A DNA stretch of 64,000 nt from Leptospira licerasiae serovar Varillal str. VAR 010 (GCF_000244755.1 NZ_AHOO02000005.1:1-64000); one strand, 5' to 3'; counted from the first letter of the stretch, positions 19,336 through 29,100 are shown. The notes: generated by a model not told the origin, from the letters alone. Program-made: numbers and translations.

Positions 19336-20409
19336 TTACTTTTCTTGGGGTGCCTCTTCTTCTATCGAAGGAGGCGCCATCAATTCCTTTAGTTCTTTCA
19401 GATAATCGTTTTCGGGGCCGCCCAAACGGATTGCCTCATCGTAAAATTGAACCGCCTTTTGATAGTCACCTTCAGAAAAATAATAAGTAGCTAAATTCGC
19501 TTTCGCCGCCCAGGATTTTCCTTTCGCTTTTAGATCCGCTTTTTCCCAAGCGATCTTTGCTCTTTGGAAATTCGGATTTTCACCAGTAATCTCTTCATAA
19601 CCTTCTAAAAGAAGAGCTTCCACTTCAGGATTTTCGTCTTCCGTAAAAATAGAAATATCTTCGGATTCTATTTTAGGTGAAAGCCTTCTTTGTATTTCCG
19701 AAATAGATTCATCCAACGCCGTAGCAAGAGAAGGGAGCATACTAGGACAACTAACGTCCCCTACTCCATTATATATGATAGAAGGTTTACTGAGGGTAGT
19801 CTTCATCATTTCTCCGGAATCTATTCGGATCAAATTTGCTTCTATCGGTATATAAACTTTTCGGACGCCTGTGGGCTTCATGATCGGATCTTCTACTAGA
19901 GAAGCTGCAGCCCTACTTAATTGTCTGTCCCTATCCTTACCGGCGGCAGCTGCTCTAAGAACGGCCATCCCAAGAGCAAGATAATCCATTTTTCTTTCCA
20001 CATAACATTGGGACTCCGGTTGTTTGACGGAAACATATAAGACTGCGTCCACATCCAATATTTCTCCGATCTTTTTTCTGTTTTTTTGTATTCCCTCTAT
20101 CGAAAGATCTTTTGATTCCAGAACATCCGCTCTATCTTTCAGATCCAAAATTTTAAAATAAGAATCTTTTGAAAAACTTTCATAAATTTTTCCGGGCACC
20201 ATCAATACGAAAGAACGATTGCTTTCGTGGGCCCAGATCTCGGAAGTCAAAGGTTCTAATGCAAACGCGACCGTCTTCACTCCGTTTAAGAATTGTTTTA
20301 GATCTCTTCCTTCTTTTGTAGCTGGATATTTAGGATATTCTACGGTTACCGATTGGCAGGTCACAAAAACCCCAAGTAAACAGAATAGAAAGACTAACGT
20401 AAGCCTCAT
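19336..20409 (-). CDS. LipL41-like outer-membrane lipoprotein
   Basis: A 357-residue lipoprotein with signal peptide ending FVTC. The body aligns from memory with leptospiral LipL41 along its length: VEYPKYPATKEGRDLKQFL, the KPTGVRKVYIPIEANLIRID region, LLEGYEEITGENPNF, and a C-terminal TPR pair (AKANLATYYFSEGDYQKAVQFYDEA). LipL41 is an abundant lipoprotein made together with the small chaperone Lep. No lep-like gene follows here, since ftsZ is convergent one base away. I therefore call it a LipL41 paralogue or divergent orthologue. Confidence 0.8.
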   Translation of the reverse strand: MRLTLVFLFCLLGVFVTCQSVTVEYPKYPATKEGRDLKQFLNGVKTVAFALEPLTSEIWAHESNRSFVLMVPGKIYESFSKDSYFKILDLKDRADVLESKDLSIEGIQKNRKKIGEILDVDAVLYVSVKQPESQCYVERKMDYLALGMAVLRAAAAGKDRDRQLSRAAASLVEDPIMKPTGVRKVYIPIEANLIRIDSGEMMKTTLSKPSIIYNGVGDVSCPSMLPSLATALDESISEIQRRLSPKIESEDISIFTEDENPEVEALLLEGYEEITGENPNFQRAKIAWEKADLKAKGKSWAAKANLATYYFSEGDYQKAVQFYDEAIRLGGPENDYLKELKELMAPPSIEEEAPQEK

Positions 20410-20437
20410 ACTCGATCCGACCCTCCCCCCGTAAATT

Positions 20438-21568
20438 TTAGATCCCGTTTTTCGCCGTTTCTTTTTCGGAATTCGCGGGCAGGAGTTCCAACAAGATCAG
20501 ATGAGGTCTTGCTCCGAATCGAATTCTAGGCGCTACATGACCTTCTGCTCCTAAACCTCGACTGACAATAATATCAGTATTTTCGTAGCCGTTCAATCCC
20601 CCAGCAGCGATATGTCTTGGAACTCTAGATAGGGTTAAGATGGGACCAAAAAACGGAACCTGGACTTGGCCTCCATGAGTATGTCCAGCCAGGACAAGAT
20701 CCACTTTTTGATTCGGTTGATGCAAAACTGAATCAGGATAATGGCTGATCAAGATAGAATAAATATCCTGAGGGATTTCTCTTCTCAAACTCCAGATCAA
20801 AGTTTTGTTTTTATAATCAGGTAAACCTAATCCGATCAAGCCGATCTTATTTTTCCCAACCTGAAGGACTTTGGATTTTCGGTCCCAAAGGACCGATCCG
20901 CTCTTAGAATAAAAATCGGTATAACGCAGAATATGATCCACATCTCCGGTAACGAAAAAGAATCCATGATTGCTCTTAAATTCTTTCAGATAAGAAGTTA
21001 CGATCGGATATAAGGAAGTATGATTCATCACATCCCCCGTAAATAAGATCAGGTCCGGCTGGAAACGATTTGCTTCGTCCCTAACTTCTAAATGTAGATT
21101 CCGAATATCATCCGTTTGTAGATCGGAGATATGAACAATCTTAATGGGAGAAATTATTTTATCCGATCGGATCTGTATACGTTCCACATCCAGAAAATTC
21201 GGTTCCCAAACTTCCGAATAATATTTGATACTAACCAAAAAGATAGAAATGAATAGAAAAACGATTCTCTTGGAAAATACGAAATGAACTATACCAAAAA
21301 TCGGCAGAGCGATCGTCAGAATAGTCCAAGCAATCCTAACTCGGATAAAAGAACTCACATCCAAAAAGAATGGAATGGTAGATGAAAGGACCAGATAGAT
21401 CAGTGTAAGAATTAGAATCCTTTTATAAAAGGAAAGATCCCATTCTTTGGAGATTATAAACTTTCTTTTATTTCCTAAAAATATAAAAAGAAATAAAGCA
21501 AAAGTAATAATTACCAAAACATCTATTATAAAATTGGATCGAGAATACTCATTCAGATAAAAATTCAT
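20438..21568 (-). CDS. YkuE-type membrane metallophosphoesterase
   Basis: About 376 residues. Four predicted N-terminal membrane helices precede a calcineurin-like phosphoesterase domain with SDLQTDD, FTGDVMN, FVTGDVDH and GHTHGGQV, the metal-binding signature set. Family members hydrolyse phosphate esters at the membrane; the substrate is unknown. The ATG at 21568 overlaps the stop of the upstream transporter gene (ATGA), so the two are translationally coupled. Confidence 0.8.
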   Translation of the reverse strand: MNFYLNEYSRSNFIIDVLVIITFALFLFIFLGNKRKFIISKEWDLSFYKRILILTLIYLVLSSTIPFFLDVSSFIRVRIAWTILTIALPIFGIVHFVFSKRIVFLFISIFLVSIKYYSEVWEPNFLDVERIQIRSDKIISPIKIVHISDLQTDDIRNLHLEVRDEANRFQPDLILFTGDVMNHTSLYPIVTSYLKEFKSNHGFFFVTGDVDHILRYTDFYSKSGSVLWDRKSKVLQVGKNKIGLIGLGLPDYKNKTLIWSLRREIPQDIYSILISHYPDSVLHQPNQKVDLVLAGHTHGGQVQVPFFGPILTLSRVPRHIAAGGLNGYENTDIIVSRGLGAEGHVAPRIRFGARPHLILLELLPANSEKETAKNGI

Positions 21569-22398
21569 ATCTGGCTCTTCTTTCCATTCCAAAATTCAGC
21601 AGCGATCGCACTCAATAAATACATTACGGTTCCGTACATAAGTACTGTAAGCAATGTCTCACTTTGTTTTATATGAAGTTCCGCAAGAAGAAGAGCCAAG
21701 GATAAACTCCTGATCCCCGAAACCATAGACAAAGAAGACCTGACTTCCTTTGAAGAATGAAACAAAAAGATCCCGGGAAGAAGAGAAAATCCTACAGAAA
21801 CGGCAGCACCGATCCAAGCAACCCAACCTAGACTCAGCGCAAATTCTCCATATTGGAAAATCAAAAGTAAGATCGATAATATCAAACAGAAAGTGCTAAA
21901 TTTTTCCACCCAGGGGGCAATCGGATCGGAAAATTTAGGAAAGAAGTATTTGCTAAAAAGTCCCAAAAGCAATGGTAAACCTTGCAAGAAGGTCCCGATC
22001 AAAAAAAGTTTTAAGAAAAGATCAAAGTTAAATCCGGAGCCGCCTTGGTAGATAGAAAAGATCAAAGGAGTCAGAACAGTATTCGCACCGTTCAATAATG
22101 CAATCAACATTCCGCCTAACGCAGGATTCCCCTTTGCCCTTAATACAAACAACCCCCCGGAAGCTCCTCCGGGAGAAGCGGCACAAAGAAATATGGCAGC
22201 GAACGCAAGTTCGGATACTCCTAACAGTTTTCCCGAAAAAAACACGAAAACGGGAAGTATCCCGAAATTCCAAAAGAATGCGAACACAAGGATCGGAATA
22301 AACTTAGACCAAGAGCCCAATTCCTTTTTTTCTATTCTCAATCCCAAGCCGTACATCGAGGAAAGGGAAAGGAGAATGAGCACGATCCGTATTAACAT
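21565..22398 (-). CDS. BASS-family sodium symporter-like protein
   Basis: A 277-residue polytopic membrane protein resembling the bile acid:sodium symporter/auxin efflux-type fold, with about eight to ten helices. It has the conserved glycine-rich crossover segment AASPGGASGGLFVLRAKGN and a second one around GIRSLSLALLLAE. The transported substrate is not predictable. The stop overlaps the metallophosphoesterase start by four bases. Confidence 0.7.
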   Translation of the reverse strand: MLIRIVLILLSLSSMYGLGLRIEKKELGSWSKFIPILVFAFFWNFGILPVFVFFSGKLLGVSELAFAAIFLCAASPGGASGGLFVLRAKGNPALGGMLIALLNGANTVLTPLIFSIYQGGSGFNFDLFLKLFLIGTFLQGLPLLLGLFSKYFFPKFSDPIAPWVEKFSTFCLILSILLLIFQYGEFALSLGWVAWIGAAVSVGFSLLPGIFLFHSSKEVRSSLSMVSGIRSLSLALLLAELHIKQSETLLTVLMYGTVMYLLSAIAAEFWNGKKSQI

Positions 22399-22407
22399 TT
22401 TCTAATT

Positions 22408-22932
22408 TTACGAAAGACTCTTTTTAAGGAAACTTCTCTCTTTGATCGTTTGAGAAATAAAACTAGCGATCGCAAAGAAAAACGCAAAGCCAAGGAAAAA
22501 ATAAGGAGCGATAGAAACTTGCTCTTCCGGAATATTATTTTGGACTAACATTCCGTAGAATACTACTACGAATAAAGCCGCCGGAACTGTAAGCACCGAG
22601 CCTAAATTAACGAATAACTTATATTGAATGGACCCGTTCTCGGCTTTTTTAGCGTAACCAAAGGACCATAACCAGTTCCTATGTTTAGCCAACTGGGAAG
22701 CGTTTTGGAAAAAAAATTTGTCTCCTTCCGCTTTGACAATATATCCTGCCTTTCCGAATTGAGAAGAGGCTGAGTTTATATCCGACTTCAATTCTCCGGA
22801 TAAAATAGCCGGAAAGAAGGAGCCGAAATATTTTTTGGAAAAAGTTTCCTTTTGTTTTCTATCCCATATAGAAACAACAAATACCAGAATGAAAATCAGT
22901 ATCGGAAGTACGTTTAAAATTATAGTGATCAT
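22408..22932 (-). CDS. Hypothetical membrane protein
   Basis: 174 residues with one N-terminal helix (about 4-24) and two C-terminal helices (about 112-132 and 143-163). A soluble loop of about 85 residues, rich in Ser/Lys, lies between them. Not recognised. It lies 9 bases after map on the same strand and just before the BASS transporter, probably in the same transcript. Confidence 0.6.
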   Translation of the reverse strand: MITIILNVLPILIFILVFVVSIWDRKQKETFSKKYFGSFFPAILSGELKSDINSASSQFGKAGYIVKAEGDKFFFQNASQLAKHRNWLWSFGYAKKAENGSIQYKLFVNLGSVLTVPAALFVVVFYGMLVQNNIPEEQVSIAPYFFLGFAFFFAIASFISQTIKERSFLKKSLS

Positions 22933-22940
22933 CTTTGTTT

Positions 22941-23687
22941 TTATGCCGCAGTTAAAATGATCGGCCCAAGTTCGGTGACTACTACTGAATGTTCAAACTG
23001 AGCTGTAAAAGAACCGTCAGGAGTTTTTAAAGTCCATCCGTCCGATTGTTCCACAAAGTCCTCTGCTCCCGTCGAAACAAAAGTTTCCACCGCGATTACC
23101 TGTCCCGATTTTAAAATTCGCTTATCTCTTGGTTCATAATAATTACAAATATCGAATGGTTCTTCGTGAAGGGATTTACCTACTCCATGCCCGCATAAGG
23201 TACGGATCACTTTGTATCCATTCTTCTTCGCAGTATTCTCGATTGTTCTTCCGATCGAATTCAGTTTTTCTCCGGTCTTCACTCCGGAAAGAGCAAGTTT
23301 CAACGCTTCTGAAGACACATCCAAAAGTTTAGTTAAACCTTTGTCATCTTTACCGACGATCAATGTAAAACCGGTATCAGCAAAATAACCGTTCAACTCC
23401 AACGAAACGTCAAGGTTCAGAAGGTCACCTTCTTTCAGGATACGATTACTTGGAATTCCATGAGCGATCTCAGTATTCAAACTTATACAAGTGTATCCGG
23501 GAAATTTATACATCAGTTGAGGAGCGCTTCTCGCCCCAAACTTAGAAAAATATGAATGAGCAATACGATCCAATTCTTTGGTGCTAATCCCTGGTTCCGC
23601 AGCCTCTCTCATCTTGACCAAGGTTTCGGCAGTGATCTTGCCAATCTTTTGTAGCGCTTCAAGGTCTTCCTTATTACGAACCGTCAT
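22941..23687 (-). CDS. map: Methionine aminopeptidase, type I
   Basis: A 248-residue cytosolic metallopeptidase that removes initiator methionine. All five metal ligands are visible: Asp93, Asp104, His167, Glu201 and Glu232. The substrate-binding His76 (AHGIP) is present too. The length fits bacterial type Ia without an N-terminal extension. It heads a minus-strand group with two membrane proteins behind it. Confidence 0.95.
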   Translation of the reverse strand: MTVRNKEDLEALQKIGKITAETLVKMREAAEPGISTKELDRIAHSYFSKFGARSAPQLMYKFPGYTCISLNTEIAHGIPSNRILKEGDLLNLDVSLELNGYFADTGFTLIVGKDDKGLTKLLDVSSEALKLALSGVKTGEKLNSIGRTIENTAKKNGYKVIRTLCGHGVGKSLHEEPFDICNYYEPRDKRILKSGQVIAVETFVSTGAEDFVEQSDGWTLKTPDGSFTAQFEHSVVVTELGPIILTAA

Positions 23688-23761
23688 AAATATTAGTTCT
23701 ACAGAGAGAAACTAGATGGCAAACGATAAATGTGGGAATTCCAACCGGAACCGAAAGAATC

Positions 23762-24394
23762 TCAAAGTTTCTGCTTCACTTCCCGGAAAGTATAAAGAAG
23801 TTCGGAAGCAATTAGATCGCAGGTCAGCAAATATTTTTCCAAAGGATTTTCAGAATCGTCCGCCGATTTTGGATCTTCAAAAGGAAGAGAGATCCTTGCT
23901 TCCGCGCCAGGAACATAAGGACACGATTCATCTGCTTGCGAACAAACTAAAACTGCAATGAACTCGGAGACAGGATTCGGTGCATCTTGGAATTTTTTAG
24001 AATATGCGATCAAAGCAGGAGTTCCATCCGCCCACCAAATGGAATATTTAGGATTACGAGGAGGTCCTTGGTTCTCTAAACGAAACCCGCAATTTTCCAA
24101 TGCATTCACCGCATTCGGATGAAACTCTGTAACAGTTGTTCCGCCTGAAAAAGATCTAACTCCCGGGAAATCAAAATAGTGAGGGATACAGGCGGCGAAT
24201 GCCTGAGCTATCTGGCTCCTTCTCGAATTATGGGTACATATAAAAACTAAATTCGCTTTTTGTTTGGTCTCGAAGGATTGAAGAATGAAATCCGCCAAAG
24301 AAGATAGCACCGCCCTTCTTTCATTAGGGATCTTATCGATCAAAGAAAGTTTCGTATCCAAATATGTTTTTAAAGGTTGGAATAAAGGAGACAT
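23762..24394 (-). CDS. Low-molecular-weight phosphatase/ArsC-like protein
   Basis: 210 residues. The low-molecular-weight phosphatase P-loop CTHNSRRS is at 53-60, followed by a fold typical of LMW tyrosine phosphatases and thioredoxin-coupled arsenate reductases. A late Cys-containing stretch (VLVCSQADESCPYVPG) could supply redox cysteines as in ArsC. No arsenite pump or ArsR is nearby, so a protein phosphatase role is equally possible. The N-terminal 45 residues form a helical extension. Confidence 0.75.
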   Translation of the reverse strand: MSPLFQPLKTYLDTKLSLIDKIPNERRAVLSSLADFILQSFETKQKANLVFICTHNSRRSQIAQAFAACIPHYFDFPGVRSFSGGTTVTEFHPNAVNALENCGFRLENQGPPRNPKYSIWWADGTPALIAYSKKFQDAPNPVSEFIAVLVCSQADESCPYVPGAEARISLPFEDPKSADDSENPLEKYLLTCDLIASELLYTFREVKQKL

Positions 24395-24509
24395 TCCGGG
24401 AACTTTAAGTTCCTTTTTTAAAGGAGCAAGCTAGATTTTTCAAGTTTTGAAAGGCTTTGACATATTTCAGCTCATCAGGGATGAATTGCGAAATCGAAAA
24501 GGAAACTAA

Positions 24510-25325
24510 ATGAAAACGAACAACTCTTTAAAAACAGTATTAGTTACGGGAGGATCATCCGGAATAGGTAAAGAACTTTCCATCTTACTATACAAAGATG
24601 GTTATAACGTATTAGTAGTCAGCATTTCCAAAGAAGAATTAAAACTTCTGGATAAAGAATGCAAAGAAATAGACCCTTCGGGAAAATTAGAAACCTTAGA
24701 AACGGATCTAACTCAAAACGAAAGTATCCCTAAAATCTTAAAATGGATCTCTAAACTAAACTTAGAAGTCGATGTCTTAGTCAATAATGCAGGATTCGGA
24801 CTTTGGGGAAAATCCTGGGAACTGTCTCCGGAAAAAGTGGACTCGATGCTTCGACTGAATATGAATGCAGTTACTATACTTTCCAACGAATTTTCAAAAA
24901 GAATGATAGAACGTAAGAACGGTTTTATATTGAATGTTGCATCCACTGCTTCTTTACAACCTTTGTCTCATATGGCAGCCTATGCTGCAAGCAAGGCTTA
25001 TGTAGTCAGTTTTTCAGAAGCGCTAAGAGCGGAACTTGCTCCTTATGGAATCAAACTTGGGATCTTATATCCGGGGACCACTAAGACAAATTTTCTATCA
25101 GTCGCGGGAATCCATAAAGAAAACAAAAAAGGAAGCTTAGGGAATCTTGCCTACTCGATCGCGATGGATCCGAAAGATGTAGCAAAGGTTGCATTCAATG
25201 CGATCCAAAATAAAACCGAAAGGTCAATTCCGGGATTTATGAATAAGACACATTATTATTCTACGAAAATATTTCCGTCCTGGATCGTAAAAAAAATAGC
25301 GGATCGGATCTTTAAAAAGGAATGA
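24510..25325 (+). CDS. SDR-family oxidoreductase
   Basis: A 271-residue classical short-chain dehydrogenase: TGGSSGIG at 13-20, NNAG at 92-95, Ser145, and Tyr158/Lys162 in YAASK. The C-terminal part, with PGTTKTNF and a basic tail, resembles the DltE/YqjQ group of SDRs. The substrate is unknown. Its stop is one base from the convergent amidohydrolase stop. Confidence 0.8.
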   Translation: MKTNNSLKTVLVTGGSSGIGKELSILLYKDGYNVLVVSISKEELKLLDKECKEIDPSGKLETLETDLTQNESIPKILKWISKLNLEVDVLVNNAGFGLWGKSWELSPEKVDSMLRLNMNAVTILSNEFSKRMIERKNGFILNVASTASLQPLSHMAAYAASKAYVVSFSEALRAELAPYGIKLGILYPGTTKTNFLSVAGIHKENKKGSLGNLAYSIAMDPKDVAKVAFNAIQNKTERSIPGFMNKTHYYSTKIFPSWIVKKIADRIFKKE

Positions 25326-25326
25326 G

Positions 25327-26085
25327 TTATACTTTTACGTTTACTCCGTAGAATTCAAGAGCATTCGAATATAGTACTTTTTGTAATAATTCACCTTCGA
25401 ATGTATCCGTAACTAAATGTAAGTCCTCTTCGGTAAAAGGAGCGGGAGAACGAGTAGAAGGAAGGTCTGTCCCGAACATCAAGGCATCCGGGCTGATTTC
25501 CGCAATTTCTACTAACGCAGACCTTATATCCATATTAGTCCTGCCAAATCCTGTGGCCTTTATTCTCACACCTTTTTCTACCAATCTTAAGATAGTTGAA
25601 AATCCTTCCTTAGATAGCCCCAAATGATCTATGGAAACTTTGGGTAGAGACAATAACACTTCTTCCAAAAATTCATCTATCTCTTTGGCATCTATATATA
25701 ATTCCACATGCCAACCCGCTATATCGTAAACTCTTGCCCCCATTTCCTTAATCTTGGAAATCTCCTCAGAGCCTCCCCTTCTCACATTAAAGCGGACAGC
25801 TCTCACTCCAGATTTATGAAGAGATAAAATTTCGGAATCTTTAGTATTTGCGGGAAGCTGAGTAACACCCACATAATTTTTTCCTAACGCGGAAAGCGTA
25901 TCCAACAGATAGGTTTGATCGAAAGCCTGAAAAGAACCGGAAACAACCGCGCCACCTTTGATCCTAAGCCAATCCGCCTGCTTATTATAATCGGAGACCG
26001 TAAAAGGCTCCGGCAAGAAGCCGTGATTAGGCACCAAAGGAAATCTTGGATCTATGATATGAAAATGAGAATCGAAGATCCGCAT
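25327..26085 (-). CDS. Amidohydrolase-family TIM-barrel protein
   Basis: 252 residues of the amidohydrolase_2/dicarboxylate-lactonase type. The metal-site HxH is at residues 7-9 (DSHFHI), strand-end His at SIDHLG, and the catalytic Asp in MFGTDLPSTR. These enzymes hydrolyse or decarboxylate small ring compounds; the substrate is not predictable. It appears monocistronic and convergent with the SDR. Confidence 0.75.
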   Translation of the reverse strand: MRIFDSHFHIIDPRFPLVPNHGFLPEPFTVSDYNKQADWLRIKGGAVVSGSFQAFDQTYLLDTLSALGKNYVGVTQLPANTKDSEILSLHKSGVRAVRFNVRRGGSEEISKIKEMGARVYDIAGWHVELYIDAKEIDEFLEEVLLSLPKVSIDHLGLSKEGFSTILRLVEKGVRIKATGFGRTNMDIRSALVEIAEISPDALMFGTDLPSTRSPAPFTEEDLHLVTDTFEGELLQKVLYSNALEFYGVNVKV

Positions 26086-26163
26086 TTTTGTAGTATAACA
26101 TTTACGGAATGTGAGTCAAGAGAATGTAGATATGAAATTTATTTCCTTAAAAGACCATGGCCC

Positions 26164-26757
26164 CTATTCCACTCTATAACGAAGCACCCTGGTCCCGGCA
26201 AAAAGGTCGTGTAATGCGGTCCTTTTATGAGAAAAGAAGATACAAAGGACTGAAATCCCATAATATATGATAGAATCCCAAAAAGTGAAATTATCCAAAG
26301 GGTTCCATTTGTTCAAGATCCTATGAATACCCGCCAAAGGTAGACCCTCCATCTCCGCCTGATGAGCCATAAATATCCTAGAATCGTATACTGCGCTCAT
26401 GATCGTCACTAACGATAAAACAAGTTCAGGTAAGGTCCGAATAAAAGATCGAACCCATCCTAAACGTCCCTTGCCGGAATCGGTAACGATTATCCCGGCA
26501 AACGCCTTGCCAAGAGTTCTACCATACAAGGCATGCATTACGAATCTATACCCGATATAAAGTAAAGAATGTAAGGCCGTATAGAATGGGAACAATTCGT
26601 ACACAAACTTATTATGATAATAAAAAACCATGATCTGAGGGATCAAAACGGGACACAGGATCAAAAAATCCAGAAACTGAGCATACACCCTTCTGCTCAA
26701 ACTCGCATAAGACAAATGTCTTTCTTCAGTATTAATTTTTTCGAATATACTCTTCAT
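26164..26757 (-). CDS. RDD-family membrane protein
   Basis: A 197-residue RDD-domain protein with about four helices. The motif RRVYAQFLDFLIL matches the Arg-Asp hallmark, and LGKAFAGIIV and ALHDLFAGTRVLR match the later conserved blocks. The biochemical role is unknown; some homologues are Na+/H+ antiporters. It sits 10 bases after the upstream hypothetical gene, likely co-transcribed. Confidence 0.8.
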   Translation of the reverse strand: MKSIFEKINTEERHLSYASLSRRVYAQFLDFLILCPVLIPQIMVFYYHNKFVYELFPFYTALHSLLYIGYRFVMHALYGRTLGKAFAGIIVTDSGKGRLGWVRSFIRTLPELVLSLVTIMSAVYDSRIFMAHQAEMEGLPLAGIHRILNKWNPLDNFTFWDSIIYYGISVLCIFFSHKRTALHDLFAGTRVLRYRVE

Positions 26758-26767
26758 TTGTAAATAA

Positions 26768-27295
26768 TTATAGGATATTTCTAAAGTGAAAAACGAACCA
26801 TCTAAGCTCTTTGCCGCTCTCGCAGAGATAAAAACCGTCTTTATGAGCTACAACATCGGGATCCTTGGAAATTTCCGCCCAAAATCCTTTGGAACAAGGC
26901 CCCCACCAGTCCGGTTTACAATTTCCTTGGTCAAAATTTTCAGGCCAGTCGTTTGGATAAGAATCGAATCTACGATTTAAACCGGGATGGTTTTTGAATC
27001 GTTCCAGAATTGTTTTCCGAAACTCTGGATTTTCCACTTTATATTTTGAGAAGACCACCCAAGATTCTTTAAATCCGCAACGTTTGATAAAGTAATCAGA
27101 GATACCGTTTGGAATACCGATGATCCCAAACTTTTCCGCCTGAGCCCGTGTTAGGCCCTTAAATTCAAAACGATCCGTAAAGTCAGGAATATCGGAACCG
27201 TTCCGAAAGAAAGAATATAGAAAAATCCCTAAAACGATAAGAATAACAGCGCTTACGCACGTTAGTAGAATCTTAGAAGTGAAATATTTCGCCAT
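26768..27295 (-). CDS. Hypothetical membrane-anchored protein
   Basis: 175 residues. One N-terminal helix (about 9-30) is followed by a soluble domain rich in aromatic residues and with several Cys (CGFKESWVVF, GNCKPDWWGPCSKGF), probably periplasmic and disulfide-bearing. Family not recognised. Same transcript as the RDD gene, 10 bases apart. Confidence 0.6.
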   Translation of the reverse strand: MAKYFTSKILLTCVSAVILIVLGIFLYSFFRNGSDIPDFTDRFEFKGLTRAQAEKFGIIGIPNGISDYFIKRCGFKESWVVFSKYKVENPEFRKTILERFKNHPGLNRRFDSYPNDWPENFDQGNCKPDWWGPCSKGFWAEISKDPDVVAHKDGFYLCESGKELRWFVFHFRNIL

Positions 27296-27432
27296 TTTTT
27301 CGCCGGGATCGGATCGGCCGAATCTTAACGGTAGAATATGGAAACCAAAAGTAAGGAATCAAGGAGAATTTAGAAAAGCATACTTACTTACTTCTCTCAA
27401 TTCGAACATGTAGTTCTTCAGATATAGATCCT

Positions 27433-28023
27433 TCAGTATATCGGAATAAAATTCGGGATCTTTTTGATCCTTTCTATCCAAGAGATAATATTTGGAAAAT
27501 CGGCAAGAGAAAATTGACCTTCTTCCGCCACATGTGTATATGCAAAAAGAGAAATGTCAGCAATGCTCGGTTCTTTCGAACCGAAGAATTGATTTTTAGC
27601 AAGATAGTCGTCCATAATCCGAAGAGCATTCATTCCTTTGGGAAGATTTTCGGAAATTCTAGGATCATCTTTTTTATTCTGCAATCGAATAAGACTTCTA
27701 TTCACTGCAATATAGGGCTCATGACTATATTGTTCAAAGAACATCCATTGTAGTATTCTGGACTGGATCAAAAGATCGTTCGGGAAGAAGTCGGTTTTAT
27801 TCGCCAAGAAGTACAGGATCGCATTGGATTCGGAAAGAAATTCGCCCGAGTCCAATTCCAGCAAAGGAACTTTGCCCACCGGATTTTTGAGAAGAAATTC
27901 TTTTGTCTTAGTTTCACCGTTTCTGACGTTGATCTCGATCCATTCATAAGGGATTTTCAATAAATGTAATAACAGTTTGATCTTGTAACAATTTCCTGAA
28001 ACGGAAGTACCGTAAACTTTCAT
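27433..28023 (-). CDS. Glutathione S-transferase-like protein
   Basis: About 196 residues. The N-terminal thioredoxin-like domain has KVYGTSVSGNCYKIKLLL, VGKVPLLELDSGEFLSESNAIL (the cis-Pro and glutathione-binding region) and a helical C-terminal domain (PSIADISLFAYTHVA). Role: glutathione conjugation or reduction, substrate unknown. The ATG at 28023 has GCAGG upstream and is preferred to a TTG five codons earlier. Confidence 0.8.
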   Translation of the reverse strand: MKVYGTSVSGNCYKIKLLLHLLKIPYEWIEINVRNGETKTKEFLLKNPVGKVPLLELDSGEFLSESNAILYFLANKTDFFPNDLLIQSRILQWMFFEQYSHEPYIAVNRSLIRLQNKKDDPRISENLPKGMNALRIMDDYLAKNQFFGSKEPSIADISLFAYTHVAEEGQFSLADFPNIISWIERIKKIPNFIPIY

Positions 28024-28098
28024 CTTAGTGGCCTGCAAGTTAATATCTAACTAGCCTAAACTTCAAGCGGAGATCCGCAATGGAAAAAATAATATATT

Positions 28099-28503
28099 TC
28101 ATTTTGAATTTTTAGCCAAGACCTGCTTATCGTCCGCCCATTCCCCTTCGAAAATCAATACCCCGTCGGGATCAGTCAATTTACCAAAACCGTTTCTCTT
28201 ATTCAATTTCCATTGGCCTTCATAAACGGTACCGTCCGAATATTTGTAAATCCCATTACCTTCTTTATTACCACGATCCCAGTCTCCATCGTAAGACTCG
28301 ACTCCTCCTAATACAAGTTTACCTTTTCCATGGGCTAGTCCATTTTGAAAACTTCCATCATAACGATAAGATCCGGACATGATCTTTGTCCCAAATCCAT
28401 TCTTACAATTTCCGGAAATACAACTGGGAGAAAAAAAATAGTACGCGAAGAATAGAAAGATAGGTATCAATAGGATAGGATAATAACTTTTGTTCATAGT
28501 CAT
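28099..28503 (-). CDS. MORN-repeat protein with N-terminal anchor
   Basis: 134 residues. A hydrophobic N-terminus (about 8-26) ends near SPSC, so it could be a lipoprotein or simply membrane-anchored. About three MORN repeats follow (YDGSFQNGLAHGKGKL, YDGDWDRGNKEGNGIYKY, YEGQWKLNKRNGFGKL). MORN repeats are short beta-hairpin units often found in membrane-associated scaffolds; the partner is unknown. Confidence 0.75.
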   Translation of the reverse strand: MTMNKSYYPILLIPIFLFFAYYFFSPSCISGNCKNGFGTKIMSGSYRYDGSFQNGLAHGKGKLVLGGVESYDGDWDRGNKEGNGIYKYSDGTVYEGQWKLNKRNGFGKLTDPDGVLIFEGEWADDKQVLAKNSK

Positions 28504-28571
28504 TGGGAAATCGGTACAACTTATAAAGATCTATTTTAAGAGAAAAAATAAAGGATAGATTTGTAGATCTC

Positions 28572-29084
28572 TTAAGTTTCAGATCTGGAAAAATCTTTGA
28601 AATTCCTTTTACGAACGATCGAATTCAATCTTTTTAATAATCTTTTCAGATCGTCTTCTCCCATAGCTTCCGTCACTGCAGCCTGAGCTTCTTCCCAGAT
28701 CGGATATGCTATCCTCAAAGCTTCCAAACCTTTTTGGGTTAAGATTACTTTTCTCGCTCTTTTATTTTCGGAAGGAACATCCGCAACATATCCTAATTCT
28801 TCCAAAGGAGTCAGGTTACGGATCAAAGTAGTTCTATCTAAAACAAGAAGATCCGCTAACTCAGCAAGCCCAAGACCGTCCGTTGCACCAAGAGTATGCA
28901 ATAAACTGAATCTTTGGGAAGTAAGGCCGGCCTTCTCCAATTCTCTATCATAAAATTGAGTGACTGCCCGAGAAGCCCTGCGCAAATTAAAGTTCACACA
29001 ACTTAAACCTGCGCTAAGCATATCTGCTTTGCTCGGAAATTTTTCAGACTTCCGAGCCGTAGTATTTTGAGACTTCTTGGACAT
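28572..29084 (-). CDS. MarR-family transcriptional regulator
   Basis: 170 residues. The central winged helix-turn-helix (LGLAELADLLVLDRTTLIRNLTPLEELGYV followed by the basic wing PSENKRARKVILT) is typical of MarR. An N-terminal basic tail precedes it. It lies 16 bases after a thioesterase gene on the same strand. A 24-bp perfect palindrome stands in front of that pair, so autoregulation of a two-gene operon is likely (inference). Confidence 0.85.
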   Translation of the reverse strand: MSKKSQNTTARKSEKFPSKADMLSAGLSCVNFNLRRASRAVTQFYDRELEKAGLTSQRFSLLHTLGATDGLGLAELADLLVLDRTTLIRNLTPLEELGYVADVPSENKRARKVILTQKGLEALRIAYPIWEEAQAAVTEAMGEDDLKRLLKRLNSIVRKRNFKDFSRSET

Positions 29085-29100
29085 TGGATCAAAAGGACTA

